Counted from the first letter of the stretch, positions 9,177 through 18,285 are shown. The stretch is 64,000 nt of DNA from Pannonibacter sp. XCT-53 (GCF_009915765.1 NZ_JAABLQ010000001.1:2790001-2854000), one strand, 5' to 3'. Notes: a model not told the origin generated them from the letters alone. A program made the numbers and translations.

Positions 9177-9510
9177 GTCACCCCCTGACCGCCGGCGCGG
9201 TCCGTTGCCAAGGTCATGCCAGAAAACCCTGACGGTCCGATTGATGCGCCGCAACAAATTCCGGGCGGGATCGAAACCCGCGCTCACCCTTATCCGGCAA
9301 AGAAAGGGGCGCAGACTTCCGCCCTCACGGGCCGGGCGACCGCGGCACCGGCACCATGAGCCGGCGCAGGGATGTTAACTTCTTCTGCGGGAGGGCGCCG
9401 GAAACAGTCTGCACCTGATCCAGAATGAAACAAGATCCGATATCAAGTCGAAGCAAAATGTCGATAAAGGAATAATCCGGACGTCTGAAACGTCCGTTAC
9501 GTCAAATGAA
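9177..9510. other. Intergenic region upstream of the GGDEF-EAL gene
   Basis: No gene is supported here. The stretch 9420-9510 is unusually AT-rich for this window and should carry the promoter of the minus-strand signalling gene. It contains a perfect CGGACGT-N5-ACGTCCG inverted repeat at 9478-9496, which also lies downstream of the scoB terminator. Confidence 0.5.
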
Positions 9511-9543
9511 AAACGGGCAGGAGCATGATGTTCCTGCCCGTTT
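9511..9543 (-). terminator. Rho-independent terminator of scoAB
   Basis: AAACGGGCAGGA (9511-9522) and TCCTGCCCGTTT (9532-9543) form a 12-bp stem with a 9-nt loop. Read on the minus strand, the stem is followed by TTTCATTTG, giving a U-rich end seven bases after the scoB stop codon. Confidence 0.85.
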
Positions 9544-9549
9544 ACTTGA

Positions 9550-10179
9550 TCAGAACGCGAGGTTTGCCTCGGTGGCCGCCTTGACTTCCTCCGGCGTCAC
9601 GTCCGTGGCCAGCTCGACAACCTTGAGGCCGGACGGCGTCACGTCGAACACGCCGAGATTGGTGATGATGCGATCAACGCAGCCGACACCGGTGAGCGGC
9701 AGGGTGCAGGCCTTGAGCAGCTTGCTCTCGCCGGCCTTGGACGTGTGGTCCATGATGACCACGACGCGCTTGACGCCGGCCACCAGATCCATGGCACCGC
9801 CCATGCCCTTGACCATCTTGCCCGGGATCATCCAGTTGGCGAGATCCCCCGTCTCCGACACTTCCATGGCGCCCAGGATCGACAGGTCGATATGGCCGCC
9901 GCGGATCATGCCGAAACTGTCGGCGGAGGAGAAATAGGAGGTGTGCGGCAGCTCGGTGATCGTCTGCTTGCCGGCATTGATGAGGTCGGCATCGACCTCG
10001 TCCTCGGTCGGGAACGGACCCATGCCGAGCATGCCGTTTTCCGACTGCAGCGTCACGTGGACGCCTTCGGGAATGTAGTTGGACACCAGCGTCGGGATGC
10101 CGATGCCGAGGTTGACGTAGAAACCGTCTTCCAGCTCCTGCGCGGCCCGCTGGGCCATTTCGTCACGAGTCCAGGCCAT
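9550..10179 (-). CDS. scoB: 3-oxoacid CoA-transferase subunit B
   Basis: The 209-residue subunit B of succinyl-CoA:3-ketoacid (or acetoacetate) CoA-transferase moves CoA from succinyl-CoA to acetoacetate. This allows growth on ketone bodies and poly-hydroxybutyrate breakdown products. The active-site glutamate region [12 protein letters not shown] is present, as are the glycine-rich GIGIPTLV and [18 protein letters not shown] segments typical of the family. The length fits the usual B subunit (about 205-220 aa). It follows scoA on the same strand with an 18-bp gap, and the pair ends at a strong terminator. Confidence 0.93.
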   Translation of the reverse strand: MAWTRDEMAQRAAQELEDGFYVNLGIGIPTLVSNYIPEGVHVTLQSENGMLGMGPFPTEDEVDADLINAGKQTITELPHTSYFSSADSFGMIRGGHIDLSILGAMEVSETGDLANWMIPGKMVKGMGGAMDLVAGVKRVVVIMDHTSKAGESKLLKACTLPLTGVGCVDRIITNLGVFDVTPSGLKVVELATDVTPEEVKAATEANLAF

Positions 10180-10197
10180 TGCTCAGTCTCCTCGGCT

Positions 10198-10893
10198 TCA
10201 GGCGGCGCGGGTGGTGCGCTTTTCGATGCGCTTCTCGAAGGTGCCGACCACGATGCGGTCAACGAAGATGCCCGGGGTGTGGATCTGGTCCGGATCCAGC
10301 TCGCCGATCTCCACCACCTCCTCGACCTCCACGACCGTCATCTTGCCGGCGGTGGCCATCATCGGATTGAAGTTGCGCGCGGTCTTGCGGTAGATCAGGT
10401 TGCCTTCCTTGTCGGCCTTCCATGCCTTGACCAGCGACAGGTCGGAGACGAGGCCGGTCTCGAGGATGTAGGTCTCGCCGTTGAAGTCCTTGTGCTCCTT
10501 GCCCTCGGCGATCAGGGTGCCGACACCGGTCTTGGTGTAGAAGCCCGGGATGCCGGCGCCGCCCGCGCGGATGCGCTCGGCCAGCGTGCCCTGCGGATTG
10601 AACTCCAGCTCAAGCTCGCCGTTCAGATACTGCTTCTCGAAGGTGGCGTTCTCGCCGACATAGGACGACACCATCTTGCGGATCTGGCGCGTCTGCAGCA
10701 GCAGCCCGAGACCGAAGTCGTCAACGCCGGCGTTGTTGGAAATCGCCGTCACGTTCTTCACGCCGCTGTCGCGCAGGGCAATGATCAGGTTCTCCGGGAT
10801 CCCGCACAGGCCGAACCCGCCGGCCATGATGGTCATTCCGTCAAACACTAGGCCCTCGAGAGCGGCCTTCGCGTTCGGGTATACCTTGTTCAT
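10198..10893 (-). CDS. scoA: 3-oxoacid CoA-transferase subunit A
   Basis: The 231-residue subunit A shows the signature [18 protein letters not shown] near residue 20 and the family segments [16 protein letters not shown] and [24 protein letters not shown]. With scoB it forms the heteromeric CoA-transferase that activates acetoacetate with succinyl-CoA in the cytosol. The ATG at 10893 is preceded on the minus strand by GAGGAGACAACG, a good ribosome-binding site. The upstream 285 bp contain a 22-bp perfect palindrome that may be regulatory. Confidence 0.93.
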   Translation of the reverse strand: MNKVYPNAKAALEGLVFDGMTIMAGGFGLCGIPENLIIALRDSGVKNVTAISNNAGVDDFGLGLLLQTRQIRKMVSSYVGENATFEKQYLNGELELEFNPQGTLAERIRAGGAGIPGFYTKTGVGTLIAEGKEHKDFNGETYILETGLVSDLSLVKAWKADKEGNLIYRKTARNFNPMMATAGKMTVVEVEEVVEIGELDPDQIHTPGIFVDRIVVGTFEKRIEKRTTRAA

Positions 10894-10944
10894 CGTTGTC
10901 TCCTCAAGACCGACCGGCTGAGGCCTGGCTGCCGGGCTGTCGCA

Positions 10945-10966
10945 CCGGACCGGGCGCCCGGTCCGG
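10945..10966. promoter_or_regulatory. 22-bp perfect palindrome upstream of scoA
   Basis: The half-site CCGGACCGGGC (10945-10955) is followed directly by its reverse complement (10956-10966), 52 bp before the scoA start. It could be an operator in the scoAB leader or simply a stable hairpin. No adjacent regulator gene identifies a binding protein. Confidence 0.45.
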
Positions 10967-11178
10967 CGTCACGTCGCGTATCCAACCGGCGACCGGATGC
11001 CCGGAACGCCTGGTCCTCCCGCGCGAGCCCGGACCGCCATGCCGACATGACGTCGCGGTCAGGTTGCGACGCAACAAGACCGGTATTTTCGGCCGCCGTC
11101 AACTGTCTGAAGGCCGGATGTCACGAAACTCGGGAAAAGAGGGACTGAAGGGTGATGCGGCGCCGGCCCGCTCCCGGA

Positions 11179-12396
11179 TCAGGCGTCCTGGGCGGTCAGG
11201 CGGGCGGTCTCGTCCCGCAGCCGGCGGGCGATCGACTTCAGCCGGCGCAGGGCCAGATAGGCGTTGCCGGCGGTGGTGAGGGGCCGGGTGAGGGCGTGCA
11301 TCGGCCAGGGATCACCGCCGAAACGGGTCTTGTAGAACTGCACGCCGGCGCCGAAACACAGCTCCGTGTAGCCCTGCCGCTCGGCCCAGTCGATCAGGCG
11401 CGCGAACAGCACCAGCCCCGGCGAGAAGCGGCGCCACTCGTCACCGCCCATGGAGATGAGCGTGGCCGACAGGGCAAGGCCCTCCGACATGGCGCAGATG
11501 GCGCCGGCAAAGCGGCTGTCGTCGCGCAGGGCAAAGAGGCGCAGCGGCTGGCGGTTGCCGCCCTCGCGCAGCAGATCGTCGAAATAGCGGACCTGGGCCG
11601 GATCCTCTTCCAGCGTGTTGTGCCACTGCTTTTCCTGGAAGCGCAGGCTGCGCTGCCGTCGCAGCTCGGCCATGACATCGGCGCGCTCGGCAGGCGTTGT
11701 CGCCTCGACGAAGTCGATCCCCTCGGCCTGGAGCTTGCGGAACTTGCCCCGCGCCTCCTTGTAGACATGCTTGCGCCGCCAGCCGTCCTCGCCCTGCCCG
11801 GCCGTCAGGTCGAGCGTGTACATGGGGCAAGGTTCGGTGGCAGGAGCAATGGCATAGAGCGGGTTGAGACGGCCGGCGATGCGCGGCGGGATCTTCTTCA
11901 CATCGACCAGATCGACGTCGGACAGCGCCTCGATCACATGCGTCCACAGATGCGGCGCGGTCTCGGGATCGAGCTCGACGTCGGCCGCCAGCACCGGGGC
12001 GCACTGGTCGAACAGGTCGAAGTCCGGCAGCCCGCCCATGCGGACCGGGCCACGGCGGCTGACGCAGAGCGGGACCATCAGCACGGGACTGCCGAGGCTC
12101 TCCTCGCGGATCTCCAGCAGCCGGAGCTGTCCGCCCTGCCCGGTGACGACATGACGCGCCAGCGCGTCCAGCACGGCCGGGGTCTGGAACGGCGTCGCAA
12201 CCGCCCCGCCGGGCAACGTCTCGTAAAGACGTTCCAGCTGGTCGCGGTCTGGGCTGCGGTGCAGGATCGTTGCAAACCTGCTGCCGGCCTCAGGAATTCT
12301 GAACATTGGCACGAGGCGATCCGCAAAACTGGGCTGCACAGGAATCCCCGACACAAACCGATCACTGAAACGCAACCGGGGCGTGCCCGGGATCAA
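11179..12396 (-). CDS. CelD/BcsL-type GNAT acetyltransferase
   Basis: The 405-residue cytosolic protein resembles the CelD/BcsL family, which has a double-GNAT (FemAB-like) fold. Members are often found with polysaccharide or cellulose export genes and are thought to transfer acyl groups to an unidentified acceptor. Family-like features are the LYETLPGGAVATPFQTPAVLDAL start of the first fold, the basic RRKHVYKEARGKFRKLQ segment, and the C-terminal SPGLVLFARLIDWAERQGYTELCFGAG-QFYKTRFGG block. The start at 12396 gives the full first fold; an internal ATG at 12306 is an alternative. No cellulose genes are nearby, so the acceptor is unknown. Confidence 0.7.
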   Translation of the reverse strand: MIPGTPRLRFSDRFVSGIPVQPSFADRLVPMFRIPEAGSRFATILHRSPDRDQLERLYETLPGGAVATPFQTPAVLDALARHVVTGQGGQLRLLEIREESLGSPVLMVPLCVSRRGPVRMGGLPDFDLFDQCAPVLAADVELDPETAPHLWTHVIEALSDVDLVDVKKIPPRIAGRLNPLYAIAPATEPCPMYTLDLTAGQGEDGWRRKHVYKEARGKFRKLQAEGIDFVEATTPAERADVMAELRRQRSLRFQEKQWHNTLEEDPAQVRYFDDLLREGGNRQPLRLFALRDDSRFAGAICAMSEGLALSATLISMGGDEWRRFSPGLVLFARLIDWAERQGYTELCFGAGVQFYKTRFGGDPWPMHALTRPLTTAGNAYLALRRLKSIARRLRDETARLTAQDA

Positions 12397-12460
12397 TGCC
12401 AGCAGCGTAGCCGCGAAGTCTGAATCAATGCTTGATGCTTCGTAAAATCAGCGAGGGACC

Positions 12461-12506
12461 CCTGAAACGGAAACGCCCGCCGCAGGTCGAGGACTGCGGC
12501 GGGCGT
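12461..12506 (-). terminator. Terminator of the polyamine transport operon
   Basis: ACGCCCGCCGCAG (12473-12485) and CTGCGGCGGGCGT (12494-12506) form a perfect 13-bp stem with an 8-nt loop. Read on the minus strand it is followed by TTTCCGTTTC. It lies 28 bp after the potI stop codon. Confidence 0.85.
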
Positions 12507-12533
12507 GCAGGACGCAAGGCTCGGGCGGGACGG

Positions 12534-13358
12534 TCAGCCGGTGGCGGCCACCGCGCGACGCTCGTCGCGTTCACGCCGCAGCTCGGAGCGGCGGGTGACC
12601 ACAGAGGTCACGATCACGGCGACGGTGACGATGCCGACGAGGATGGTACAGGCCGCGTTGATCTCGGGCGTGACCCCGAGGCGCACCTGCGAATAGATCA
12701 TCATCGGCAGCGTCGTCGCCCCCGGACCGGTGGTGAAGCTTGAGATCACCAGATCGTCGAGCGACAGGGTGAAGGCCAGCATCCAGCCTGCCACCACGCC
12801 CGGCAGGATCAGCGGCAGCGTGATGACGAAGAAGGTGCGCGCCGGCGGGCAGCCCAGATCGAGCGCCGCCTCCTCGAGCGAGCGGTCGAAGCCGACGAGC
12901 CGCGACTGCACCACCACCGCCACGAAGCACATGGCAAAGGTCGTGTGCGACAGGACGATGGTCCAGAAGCCGCGCGGCTGGTCGATGGCCACGAACAGCA
13001 GCAGGAAGGACAGGGCAAGAATGATCTCGGGCATCACCAGCGGCGCGTAGATCATGCCGGAGAACAGGGTGCGCCCCCGGAACCGCCCGAGCCGCACGAG
13101 GACCAGCGCCGCCATGGTGCCGAGGACCGTCGCGGCCGTCGCCGACAGGAACGCCACCCGCAAGGACACGAAGGCGGACTGCAGGAGCTGCTGATTGTTC
13201 AGAAGCTCGCCATACCACTTGGTCGAGAACCCGGCCCAGACCGTGACCAGCCGGGATTCGTTGAAGGAGAAGATCACGAGGATCAGGATCGGCAGGTACA
13301 GGAAGGCAAAGCCGAGCACGATCGACGTGATGTTGAACCAGGAGGGACCCGTTCTCAT
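12534..13358 (-). CDS. potI: Putrescine/spermidine-type ABC transporter permease (PotI/PotC family)
   Basis: The 274-residue inner-membrane permease has about six helices and the EAA loop LEEAALDLGCPPARTFFVITLPLILPGVVAG that contacts the ATPase. It is the second permease of the importer encoded by the four adjacent genes. The ATG at 13358 overlaps the stop codon of the preceding permease gene by four bases (ATGA), showing translational coupling. The frame remains open upstream but only as a shadow of the preceding gene. The short basic C-terminal tail (RRSELRRERDERR) is cytosolic. Confidence 0.9.
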   Translation of the reverse strand: MRTGPSWFNITSIVLGFAFLYLPILILVIFSFNESRLVTVWAGFSTKWYGELLNNQQLLQSAFVSLRVAFLSATAATVLGTMAALVLVRLGRFRGRTLFSGMIYAPLVMPEIILALSFLLLFVAIDQPRGFWTIVLSHTTFAMCFVAVVVQSRLVGFDRSLEEAALDLGCPPARTFFVITLPLILPGVVAGWMLAFTLSLDDLVISSFTTGPGATTLPMMIYSQVRLGVTPEINAACTILVGIVTVAVIVTSVVTRRSELRRERDERRAVAATG

Positions 13359-14281
13359 GCCGCCTTCTCCGCTGTTTTCTGCTGGTGATGCTGGAAGTAG
13401 ACGATCGGGATGACGAGGATCAGCAGCAGCACCACGGCCACGGCCGAGGAGACCGGCCAGTCGCGGTTGTTGAAGAACTCCATCCAGAGGGTCTTGCCGA
13501 TCATCAGCGTCTCGGAACCGCCGAGGAGATCCGGGATCACGAACTCGCCCACCGCCGGGATGAACACCAGAAAGCAGCCGGCCACGACACCGGGCAGCGA
13601 CAGCGGGAAGGTGATGGTCCAGAACGCCTTCCAGGGCGGGCACCCGAGATCCTGCGCAGCCTCGAGCAGGGATTCATCCATCTTCTCGAGGCTGGCATAG
13701 AGCGGCAGCACCAGGAACGGCAGATAGGAATAGACAATGCCGATATAGACGGCCGTGTTGGTGTTCAGGATGACCAGCGGCTCGCTGATGACGCCCAGCC
13801 ACATCAGGAACTGGTTGAGCAGCCCCTCGTTCTTGAGGATGCCGATCCAGGCGTAGACGCGGATCAGGAACGAGGTCCAGAACGGCAGGATGACCAGCAT
13901 CAGCAGCGTCGGGCGCCAGGCCTTGGGGCTGCGCGCCATGCCATAGGCCAGAGGATACCCCACCAGCAGGGTGATCAGCGTCGCGGTGAAGGCAATGACC
14001 ACGCTGGACACGTAGGAGCGCCAGTAGAGGTCATCCTCCGTCAGCCAGACATAGTTGGCGAAGTTGAACTCCGACAACGTCTCGACGAACCCGTTCCAGC
14101 CGGCCGACCAGTCGAACACCGGCAGGTAGGGCGGGATGGCAACGGCCGTCTGGGACAGCGAAATCTTGAAGACGATGAAGAAGGGCGCCAGGAAGAACAC
14201 CAGCAGCCACAGATAGGGCACGCCGATCACGAACAGGCGGCCCAGCCTCGTCTTCATCTTGTCCGCGCCAGTCTCTTCCAT
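13355..14281 (-). CDS. potH: Putrescine/spermidine-type ABC transporter permease (PotH/PotB family)
   Basis: The 308-residue permease has a first helix at PYLWLLVFFLAPFFIVFKISL, a periplasmic loop with FNFANYVWL, and the EAA loop LLEAAQDLGCPPWKAFWTITFPLSLPGVVAG. It forms the heterodimeric channel with PotI. It follows the ATPase gene by 27 bp and overlaps potI by four bases. Members of this family import putrescine or related polyamines, which suits the glutamylation and transaminase genes encoded upstream. Confidence 0.9.
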   Translation of the reverse strand: MEETGADKMKTRLGRLFVIGVPYLWLLVFFLAPFFIVFKISLSQTAVAIPPYLPVFDWSAGWNGFVETLSEFNFANYVWLTEDDLYWRSYVSSVVIAFTATLITLLVGYPLAYGMARSPKAWRPTLLMLVILPFWTSFLIRVYAWIGILKNEGLLNQFLMWLGVISEPLVILNTNTAVYIGIVYSYLPFLVLPLYASLEKMDESLLEAAQDLGCPPWKAFWTITFPLSLPGVVAGCFLVFIPAVGEFVIPDLLGGSETLMIGKTLWMEFFNNRDWPVSSAVAVVLLLILVIPIVYFQHHQQKTAEKAA

Positions 14282-14308
14282 GGGCGAACTCCCTTTGTGG
14301 ACTGGCCG

Positions 14309-15469
14309 TCAGGCCGTGAGGATGACACCGGCATCGCGGCCCCAGCTGAGGACGACCTGATCGTCCCAGGCAATCGGCCGCTCGACGAGACGGGTGCGGT
14401 TGGCCACCGTGGAGCGGATGGTCACCGTATCACCGACGCGGGAATGATAGATCGACACATCACCCAGATAGGCGATGTCCCAGACCTCGCCCCGGATCCG
14501 GTTGGGCTGCGGAGCGGCATCCGGCTCGGCCAGGGCAATCTGGATCTTCTCGGGACGGATCGCATACCAGACGGTATCGCCCGCCGCGGCCTGGGTCTCG
14601 GCACTGGTCTCGATCTCGAAGCCGCCATCGGCCTCGCTCACCGCCAGCCGGGTCACCCCGGCCTCGCGCGAGACGACCTTCGCCTCGAAGAGGTTGATGT
14701 CGCCGATGAAGTCGGCAACGAACCGCGAGTTCGGCATCTCGTAGATCTCGCCCGGCGTGGCAATCTGGATGATGCGCCCCGCATCCATGACGGCGATGCG
14801 ATCGGCCATGGTCATGGCCTCTTCCTGGTCGTGGGTCACGACAAGGAAGGTCATCTTCAGCTCTTCCTGAAGGTTCATCAGCTCGAACTGGGTCTCCTCG
14901 CGCAGCTTGCGGTCCAGCGCGCCGAGCGGTTCGTCGAGCAGCAGCACCTTCGGGCGCTTGGCGAGCGAGCGGGCCAGCGCCACGCGCTGGCGCTGGCCGC
15001 CGGACAGCTGGTGCGGCTTGCGCCGCGCGAACTTCTCGAGCTTGGTGAGGCGCAGCATCTCGGCCACGCGCTCGTCGATCTTGTCCTTCGCCATGCCTTC
15101 CTGCTTCAGGCCGAAGGCGATGTTGGCCTCCACGCTCATGTGCGGGAACAGGGCATAGGACTGGAACATCATGTTGACCGGCCGCCGGTAGGGCGGCACG
15201 CCGGCGAGCGGCTGCCCGTCGAGGAAGATCTCGCCCTCGGTCGGGGTCTCGAAGCCGGCAAGCATGCGCATCATGGTGGTCTTGCCGCAGCCCGACCCGC
15301 CGAGCAGCGCGAAGAACTCGCGCTCGTAGATCTTCAGGCTGAGGTTGTTGACCGCGACGAAATCACCGAAGCGCTTGGTGACATTGCGAAATTCGATAAA
15401 CGGAACGGATTGCGGGTTTTCCCAGGGCGCAAACGCCCGCCGCACCGGCCCAATCGGTTTCTTGGCCAA
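14309..15469 (-). CDS. potG: Polyamine ABC transporter ATP-binding protein (PotG/PotA family)
   Basis: The 386-residue ATPase contains Walker A GGSGCGKTT (about residue 58), the ABC signature LSGGQRQRVALARSLA, Walker B VLLLDEP and the H-loop VVTHDQEEAM. A C-terminal TOBE-type region (about 275-386) is typical of PotA/PotG and often regulates the complex. It energises PotH-PotI import of polyamine delivered by the binding protein encoded upstream. Its ribosome-binding site is GAGGGGG (on the minus strand: gcgagggggtgaatcttg), placing the start at 15469. Confidence 0.92.
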   Translation of the reverse strand: MAKKPIGPVRRAFAPWENPQSVPFIEFRNVTKRFGDFVAVNNLSLKIYEREFFALLGGSGCGKTTMMRMLAGFETPTEGEIFLDGQPLAGVPPYRRPVNMMFQSYALFPHMSVEANIAFGLKQEGMAKDKIDERVAEMLRLTKLEKFARRKPHQLSGGQRQRVALARSLAKRPKVLLLDEPLGALDRKLREETQFELMNLQEELKMTFLVVTHDQEEAMTMADRIAVMDAGRIIQIATPGEIYEMPNSRFVADFIGDINLFEAKVVSREAGVTRLAVSEADGGFEIETSAETQAAAGDTVWYAIRPEKIQIALAEPDAAPQPNRIRGEVWDIAYLGDVSIYHSRVGDTVTIRSTVANRTRLVERPIAWDDQVVLSWGRDAGVILTA

Positions 15470-15550
15470 GATTCACCCCCTCGCATAACCACCGCGGCTG
15501 CGGCCCTCCGGGGGCCGGCGAAACTTGGCCGAGGCGTCCCATCACGTGAT

Positions 15551-15578
15551 GCGGGCCCGGCGCATCCGCCGGGCCCGC
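15551..15578 (-). terminator. Intercistronic hairpin between potF and potG
   Basis: GCGGGCCCGGCG (15551-15562) and CGCCGGGCCCGC (15567-15578) form a perfect 12-bp stem with the 4-nt loop CATC, eight bases after the potF stop. No U-run follows. It should protect the potF message from 3' decay or cause partial termination, giving excess binding protein. The adjacent ATCACGTGAT (15541-15550) is itself palindromic. Confidence 0.6.
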
Positions 15579-15585
15579 GCTCAGA

Positions 15586-16674
15586 TCAGCTGCCGCTCTT
15601 GACCTTGGTCCAGACGCGGTTCTGGACGCGGCTCACCTTGGCGTCCTTCGGCGACACGGTGAACAGCTTCTTGACCGTCGCATCGTCCGGGTAAATCGCG
15701 GTGTCCTCGATCACTTCCTTGTTCAGGAGTGCCTGGCTCGCCTTGTTGCCGTTGGCGTAGAACACGTAGTTCGAGGCCTTGGCCGCCACTTCGGGACGCA
15801 TGATGTAGTTGATGAACTCATGCGCCTCGGCCACGTTCTTGGCGTCGGCCGGGATCGCCATGTTGTCGAACCACATCAGCGCACCTTCCTTCGGGATGGT
15901 GTACTGGATGGTCACGCCGTTGTTGGCTTCGGCAGCGCGGTCACGGGCCTGCAGGATGTCACCCGACCAGCCCACGGCCATGCAGATGTCGCCATTGGCC
16001 AGCGCGTTGATGTACTCCGAGGAATGGAACTTGCGGATGTAGGGGCGGACCTTCATCAGCAGCTCGCCCGCCTTCTCGATGTCGTCCGGGTTGTTGCTGT
16101 CCGGATCAAGACCGAGGTAGTTGAGCGCCGCCGGGACGATTTCCTCCGGCGTGTCGAGCACGAAGATGCCGCAGTCGGCAAACTTCGACACCACTTCCGG
16201 CTTGAAGAACATGTCCCAGGAGTTGACGGGCGCATCCGGCATGATCGCCTTGATCTTCTCGACGTTGTAGCCGATGCCCGTGGTGCCCCACATGTAGTTG
16301 ATGGCGTATTCGTTGCCCGGGTCGTACTTGGCCAGACGCTCCTCGATGTCCTTCCACATGTTGCCGATGTTCGTCAGCTTCGACTTGTCGAGCTTCTGGA
16401 ACACGCCGGCCTGGATCTGGCGGCCGAGGAAGGAACCCGTCGGAACGACGATGTCGAAGCCGGTGCCGCCGGCGAGCAGCTTGGTCTCCAGCATCTCGTT
16501 GCTGTCGAAGACCGAGTAGTTGACCTTGATCCCGGTCTCCTTGGTGAAGTCCTCCAGGATCGATTCGTCAATGTAGTCCGACCAGTTGTAAACGTTGACG
16601 ACGCGTTCCTGCGCAAGAGCCGGACCCGCGATGACGGCGAGCGCCGCAGCGCCCATGAGAATGGTCTTCAACAT
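15586..16674 (-). CDS. potF: Putrescine/spermidine-type periplasmic binding protein (PotF family)
   Basis: The 362-residue precursor begins MLKTILMGAAALAVIAGPALAQ, a Sec signal peptide cleaved after ALA. The mature protein starts ERVVNVYNWSDYIDESILEDF, the hallmark opening of PotF/PotD proteins whose NWSDY tryptophan and aspartate contact the polyamine. Further family segments are YAINYMWGTTGIGYN and CMAVGWSGDILQA. The start at 16674 is chosen because the signal peptide begins there, although the frame is open 69 codons further. It is the first gene of potFGHI, downstream of a gamma-glutamylpolyamine-synthetase-like gene on the same strand. Confidence 0.92.
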   Translation of the reverse strand: MLKTILMGAAALAVIAGPALAQERVVNVYNWSDYIDESILEDFTKETGIKVNYSVFDSNEMLETKLLAGGTGFDIVVPTGSFLGRQIQAGVFQKLDKSKLTNIGNMWKDIEERLAKYDPGNEYAINYMWGTTGIGYNVEKIKAIMPDAPVNSWDMFFKPEVVSKFADCGIFVLDTPEEIVPAALNYLGLDPDSNNPDDIEKAGELLMKVRPYIRKFHSSEYINALANGDICMAVGWSGDILQARDRAAEANNGVTIQYTIPKEGALMWFDNMAIPADAKNVAEAHEFINYIMRPEVAAKASNYVFYANGNKASQALLNKEVIEDTAIYPDDATVKKLFTVSPKDAKVSRVQNRVWTKVKSGS

Positions 16675-16835
16675 GCCTTTTCGTCTCCACTCCAGCCTGT
16701 CTGTCTTTGCCCGCAAGCCCCAGTTTCCGCCGCTTTGCGGCTTGATCTTGTGAACGCCCTTGTCGCGCGTCCGCGCGACATAAATGCGACATTCCGCCCT
16801 GAGACTAAAAGCGAAATCCTCCATGCTCAACAGTT

Positions 16836-16883
16836 GGTTGGAGGAGCTGTGATGTTTTTTCAGGCATGCACAGCTCCTCAACC
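16836..16883. promoter_or_regulatory. Long inverted repeat between the ligase gene and potF
   Basis: GGTTGGAGGAGCTGTG (16836-16851) is matched by CACAGCTCCTCAACC (16869-16883) with one bulged base. The 17-nt loop carries a run of six T. The repeat starts 17 bp after the ligase stop codon (on the minus strand) and ends 160 bp before potF. It may be a processing or termination structure, or an operator for independent potF expression. A second small inverted repeat, TGTCGCGC-N4-GCGCGACA, lies at 16761-16780. Confidence 0.55.
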
Positions 16884-16899
16884 GGTCACTCTTTCGGCA

Positions 16900-18285
16900 T
16901 CACAGATAGGTCTGCCGCTCCAGCGATGAAATCTCGCGGCCGAAGGCGTTCAGCTCCTCGCGCTTGATGTCGGTCAGGACCTTGTGCATGTGGGCGCCGA
17001 CCGCCTCCTTCATGCGCTCCGAGGCGACGAAGGCGTCAATGGCCTCGTCCATCCACGGCGTCAGCCGCTTGAAGCCCTTGTCATAGGCATTGCCTTCCAC
17101 CGGCGGCGGCGGCTCGGCCTTGGCCTTGAGCCCTTCCAGCATGCCGGCGAGCACGCCGGTCAGCACCAGATAGGGGTTGGCGTCCGCACCTGCGATCCGG
17201 TGCTCGATGCGCGAGGCCGACGGCTTGCTGGCGGGAACGCGCAGGGCCACGGAGCGGTTGTCGAAGCCCCAGCAGATCGAGGTCGGGGCGTAGGAGCCCG
17301 GCTGCATGCGCCGGAACCCGTTGAAGGTGCAGATGTAGAGCAGCAACGACTGCGGCATCGTGTCGATCAGGCCGGCGATCGCGTGCATGAGCTTCTTCTC
17401 GCCCTCCACCGGATCGGCGAAGATGTTGCCCTTCTTGTCCTCCAGCGACACGTGCACGTGCATGCCGTTGCCCGGCCAGTCGGCAAAGGGCTTGGCCATG
17501 AAGGACGCCTTGAGCTTGTGCTTGCGCGCCACGCCCGACACAAGCCGGCGCAGCAGCACCGCATCGTCGGCGGCCAGCAGCGGGTCGTTGCGGTGATGCA
17601 GGTTCAGCTCGAACTGGCCGGGCGCGGCTTCCGACACGGCCGCATCGGCCGGAATGCCCTGCAGCTCGGCGCCGGCCCGGATCTCGTCGACCAGCGGCAT
17701 GAGGGATTCCAGGTCCGACAGCGCATACATGTTCTGCCGCGCCGGCCCCAGATGGGTGGAGAACAGCGGCTTGGGCGGACCGCTCCAGTCGCCGTCGCTT
17801 TCCTCGAAGAGATAGAATTCCATCTCGAAGGCCGAGGTGCCGGTGAGGCCGTGCTCGGCGAGCTTGCCGGTCATGCGGGCGAGCACATGGCGCGGGTCGA
17901 TGAGGAAGGGACTGCCGGCGCGGTCATACATGTGCATGAGCACCTGGGCGGTCTTGCGCTCGGTCCAGGGCACGATCTTGAGGGTGCGGGCGATCGGCCA
18001 GCAGACGCCGTCCATGTCGCCGGTCTCGATGTGCAGGCCGGTCTCCTCGACCTCGCGTCCCCAGACGTCGAGGCCGAACAGGGCGAAGGGCAGCGCGACG
18101 CCCTCCTCGAAGACCTTGCGGATGGCGGTGCCGGGCAGCCACTTGCCCCGCAGCACGCCGTTGGTATCGGGCAGGATGACCTCGAACGTGTCAATGTCCG
18201 GATGTTCGGCGAGGAAGCTTTCCAGCACCTCTTCCCAGCCCTCGTCGGCCGGGCGAACCCAGGTCTGGCGGGGGACTGTTTGCAT
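16900..18285 (-). CDS. Glutamine synthetase family protein, probable gamma-glutamylpolyamine synthetase (PuuA/SpuI-like)
   Basis: The 461-residue cytosolic ligase has the glutamine synthetase fold. The N-terminal beta-grasp contains IDTFEVILPDTNGVLRGKWLP. The catalytic domain has AFEMEFYLFEES (metal glutamate), SEAAPGQFELNLHHRNDPL, NGMHVHVSLEDKKGN and the adenylate/glutamate arginine block GFDNRSVALRVPASKPSASRIEHRIAGADANPYL. Enzymes of this class join glutamate to putrescine or other amines using ATP. The role is inferred from the adjacent putrescine importer and transaminase. The ATG at 18285 has AAGGAGA seven bases upstream. A GTGATCAC palindrome lies about 94 bp upstream, in the space shared with the divergent GntR gene. 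Confidence 0.85.
   Translation of the reverse strand: MQTVPRQTWVRPADEGWEEVLESFLAEHPDIDTFEVILPDTNGVLRGKWLPGTAIRKVFEEGVALPFALFGLDVWGREVEETGLHIETGDMDGVCWPIARTLKIVPWTERKTAQVLMHMYDRAGSPFLIDPRHVLARMTGKLAEHGLTGTSAFEMEFYLFEESDGDWSGPPKPLFSTHLGPARQNMYALSDLESLMPLVDEIRAGAELQGIPADAAVSEAAPGQFELNLHHRNDPLLAADDAVLLRRLVSGVARKHKLKASFMAKPFADWPGNGMHVHVSLEDKKGNIFADPVEGEKKLMHAIAGLIDTMPQSLLLYICTFNGFRRMQPGSYAPTSICWGFDNRSVALRVPASKPSASRIEHRIAGADANPYLVLTGVLAGMLEGLKAKAEPPPPVEGNAYDKGFKRLTPWMDEAIDAFVASERMKEAVGAHMHKVLTDIKREELNAFGREISSLERQTYL

Noticed and set aside
6924..9188. A 754-codon plus-strand ORF opposite the GGDEF-EAL gene
   Set aside because: Its product is His/Gly/Arg-rich without any family pattern, while the minus strand encodes intact GGDEF and EAL motifs. 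It is a high-GC shadow.
13385..15694. A 769-codon plus-strand ORF opposite the pot genes, and similar long ORFs at 16984-19458 and 61467-62936
   Set aside because: Antisense to well-supported transporter, ligase and dehydratase genes and without recognisable domains.
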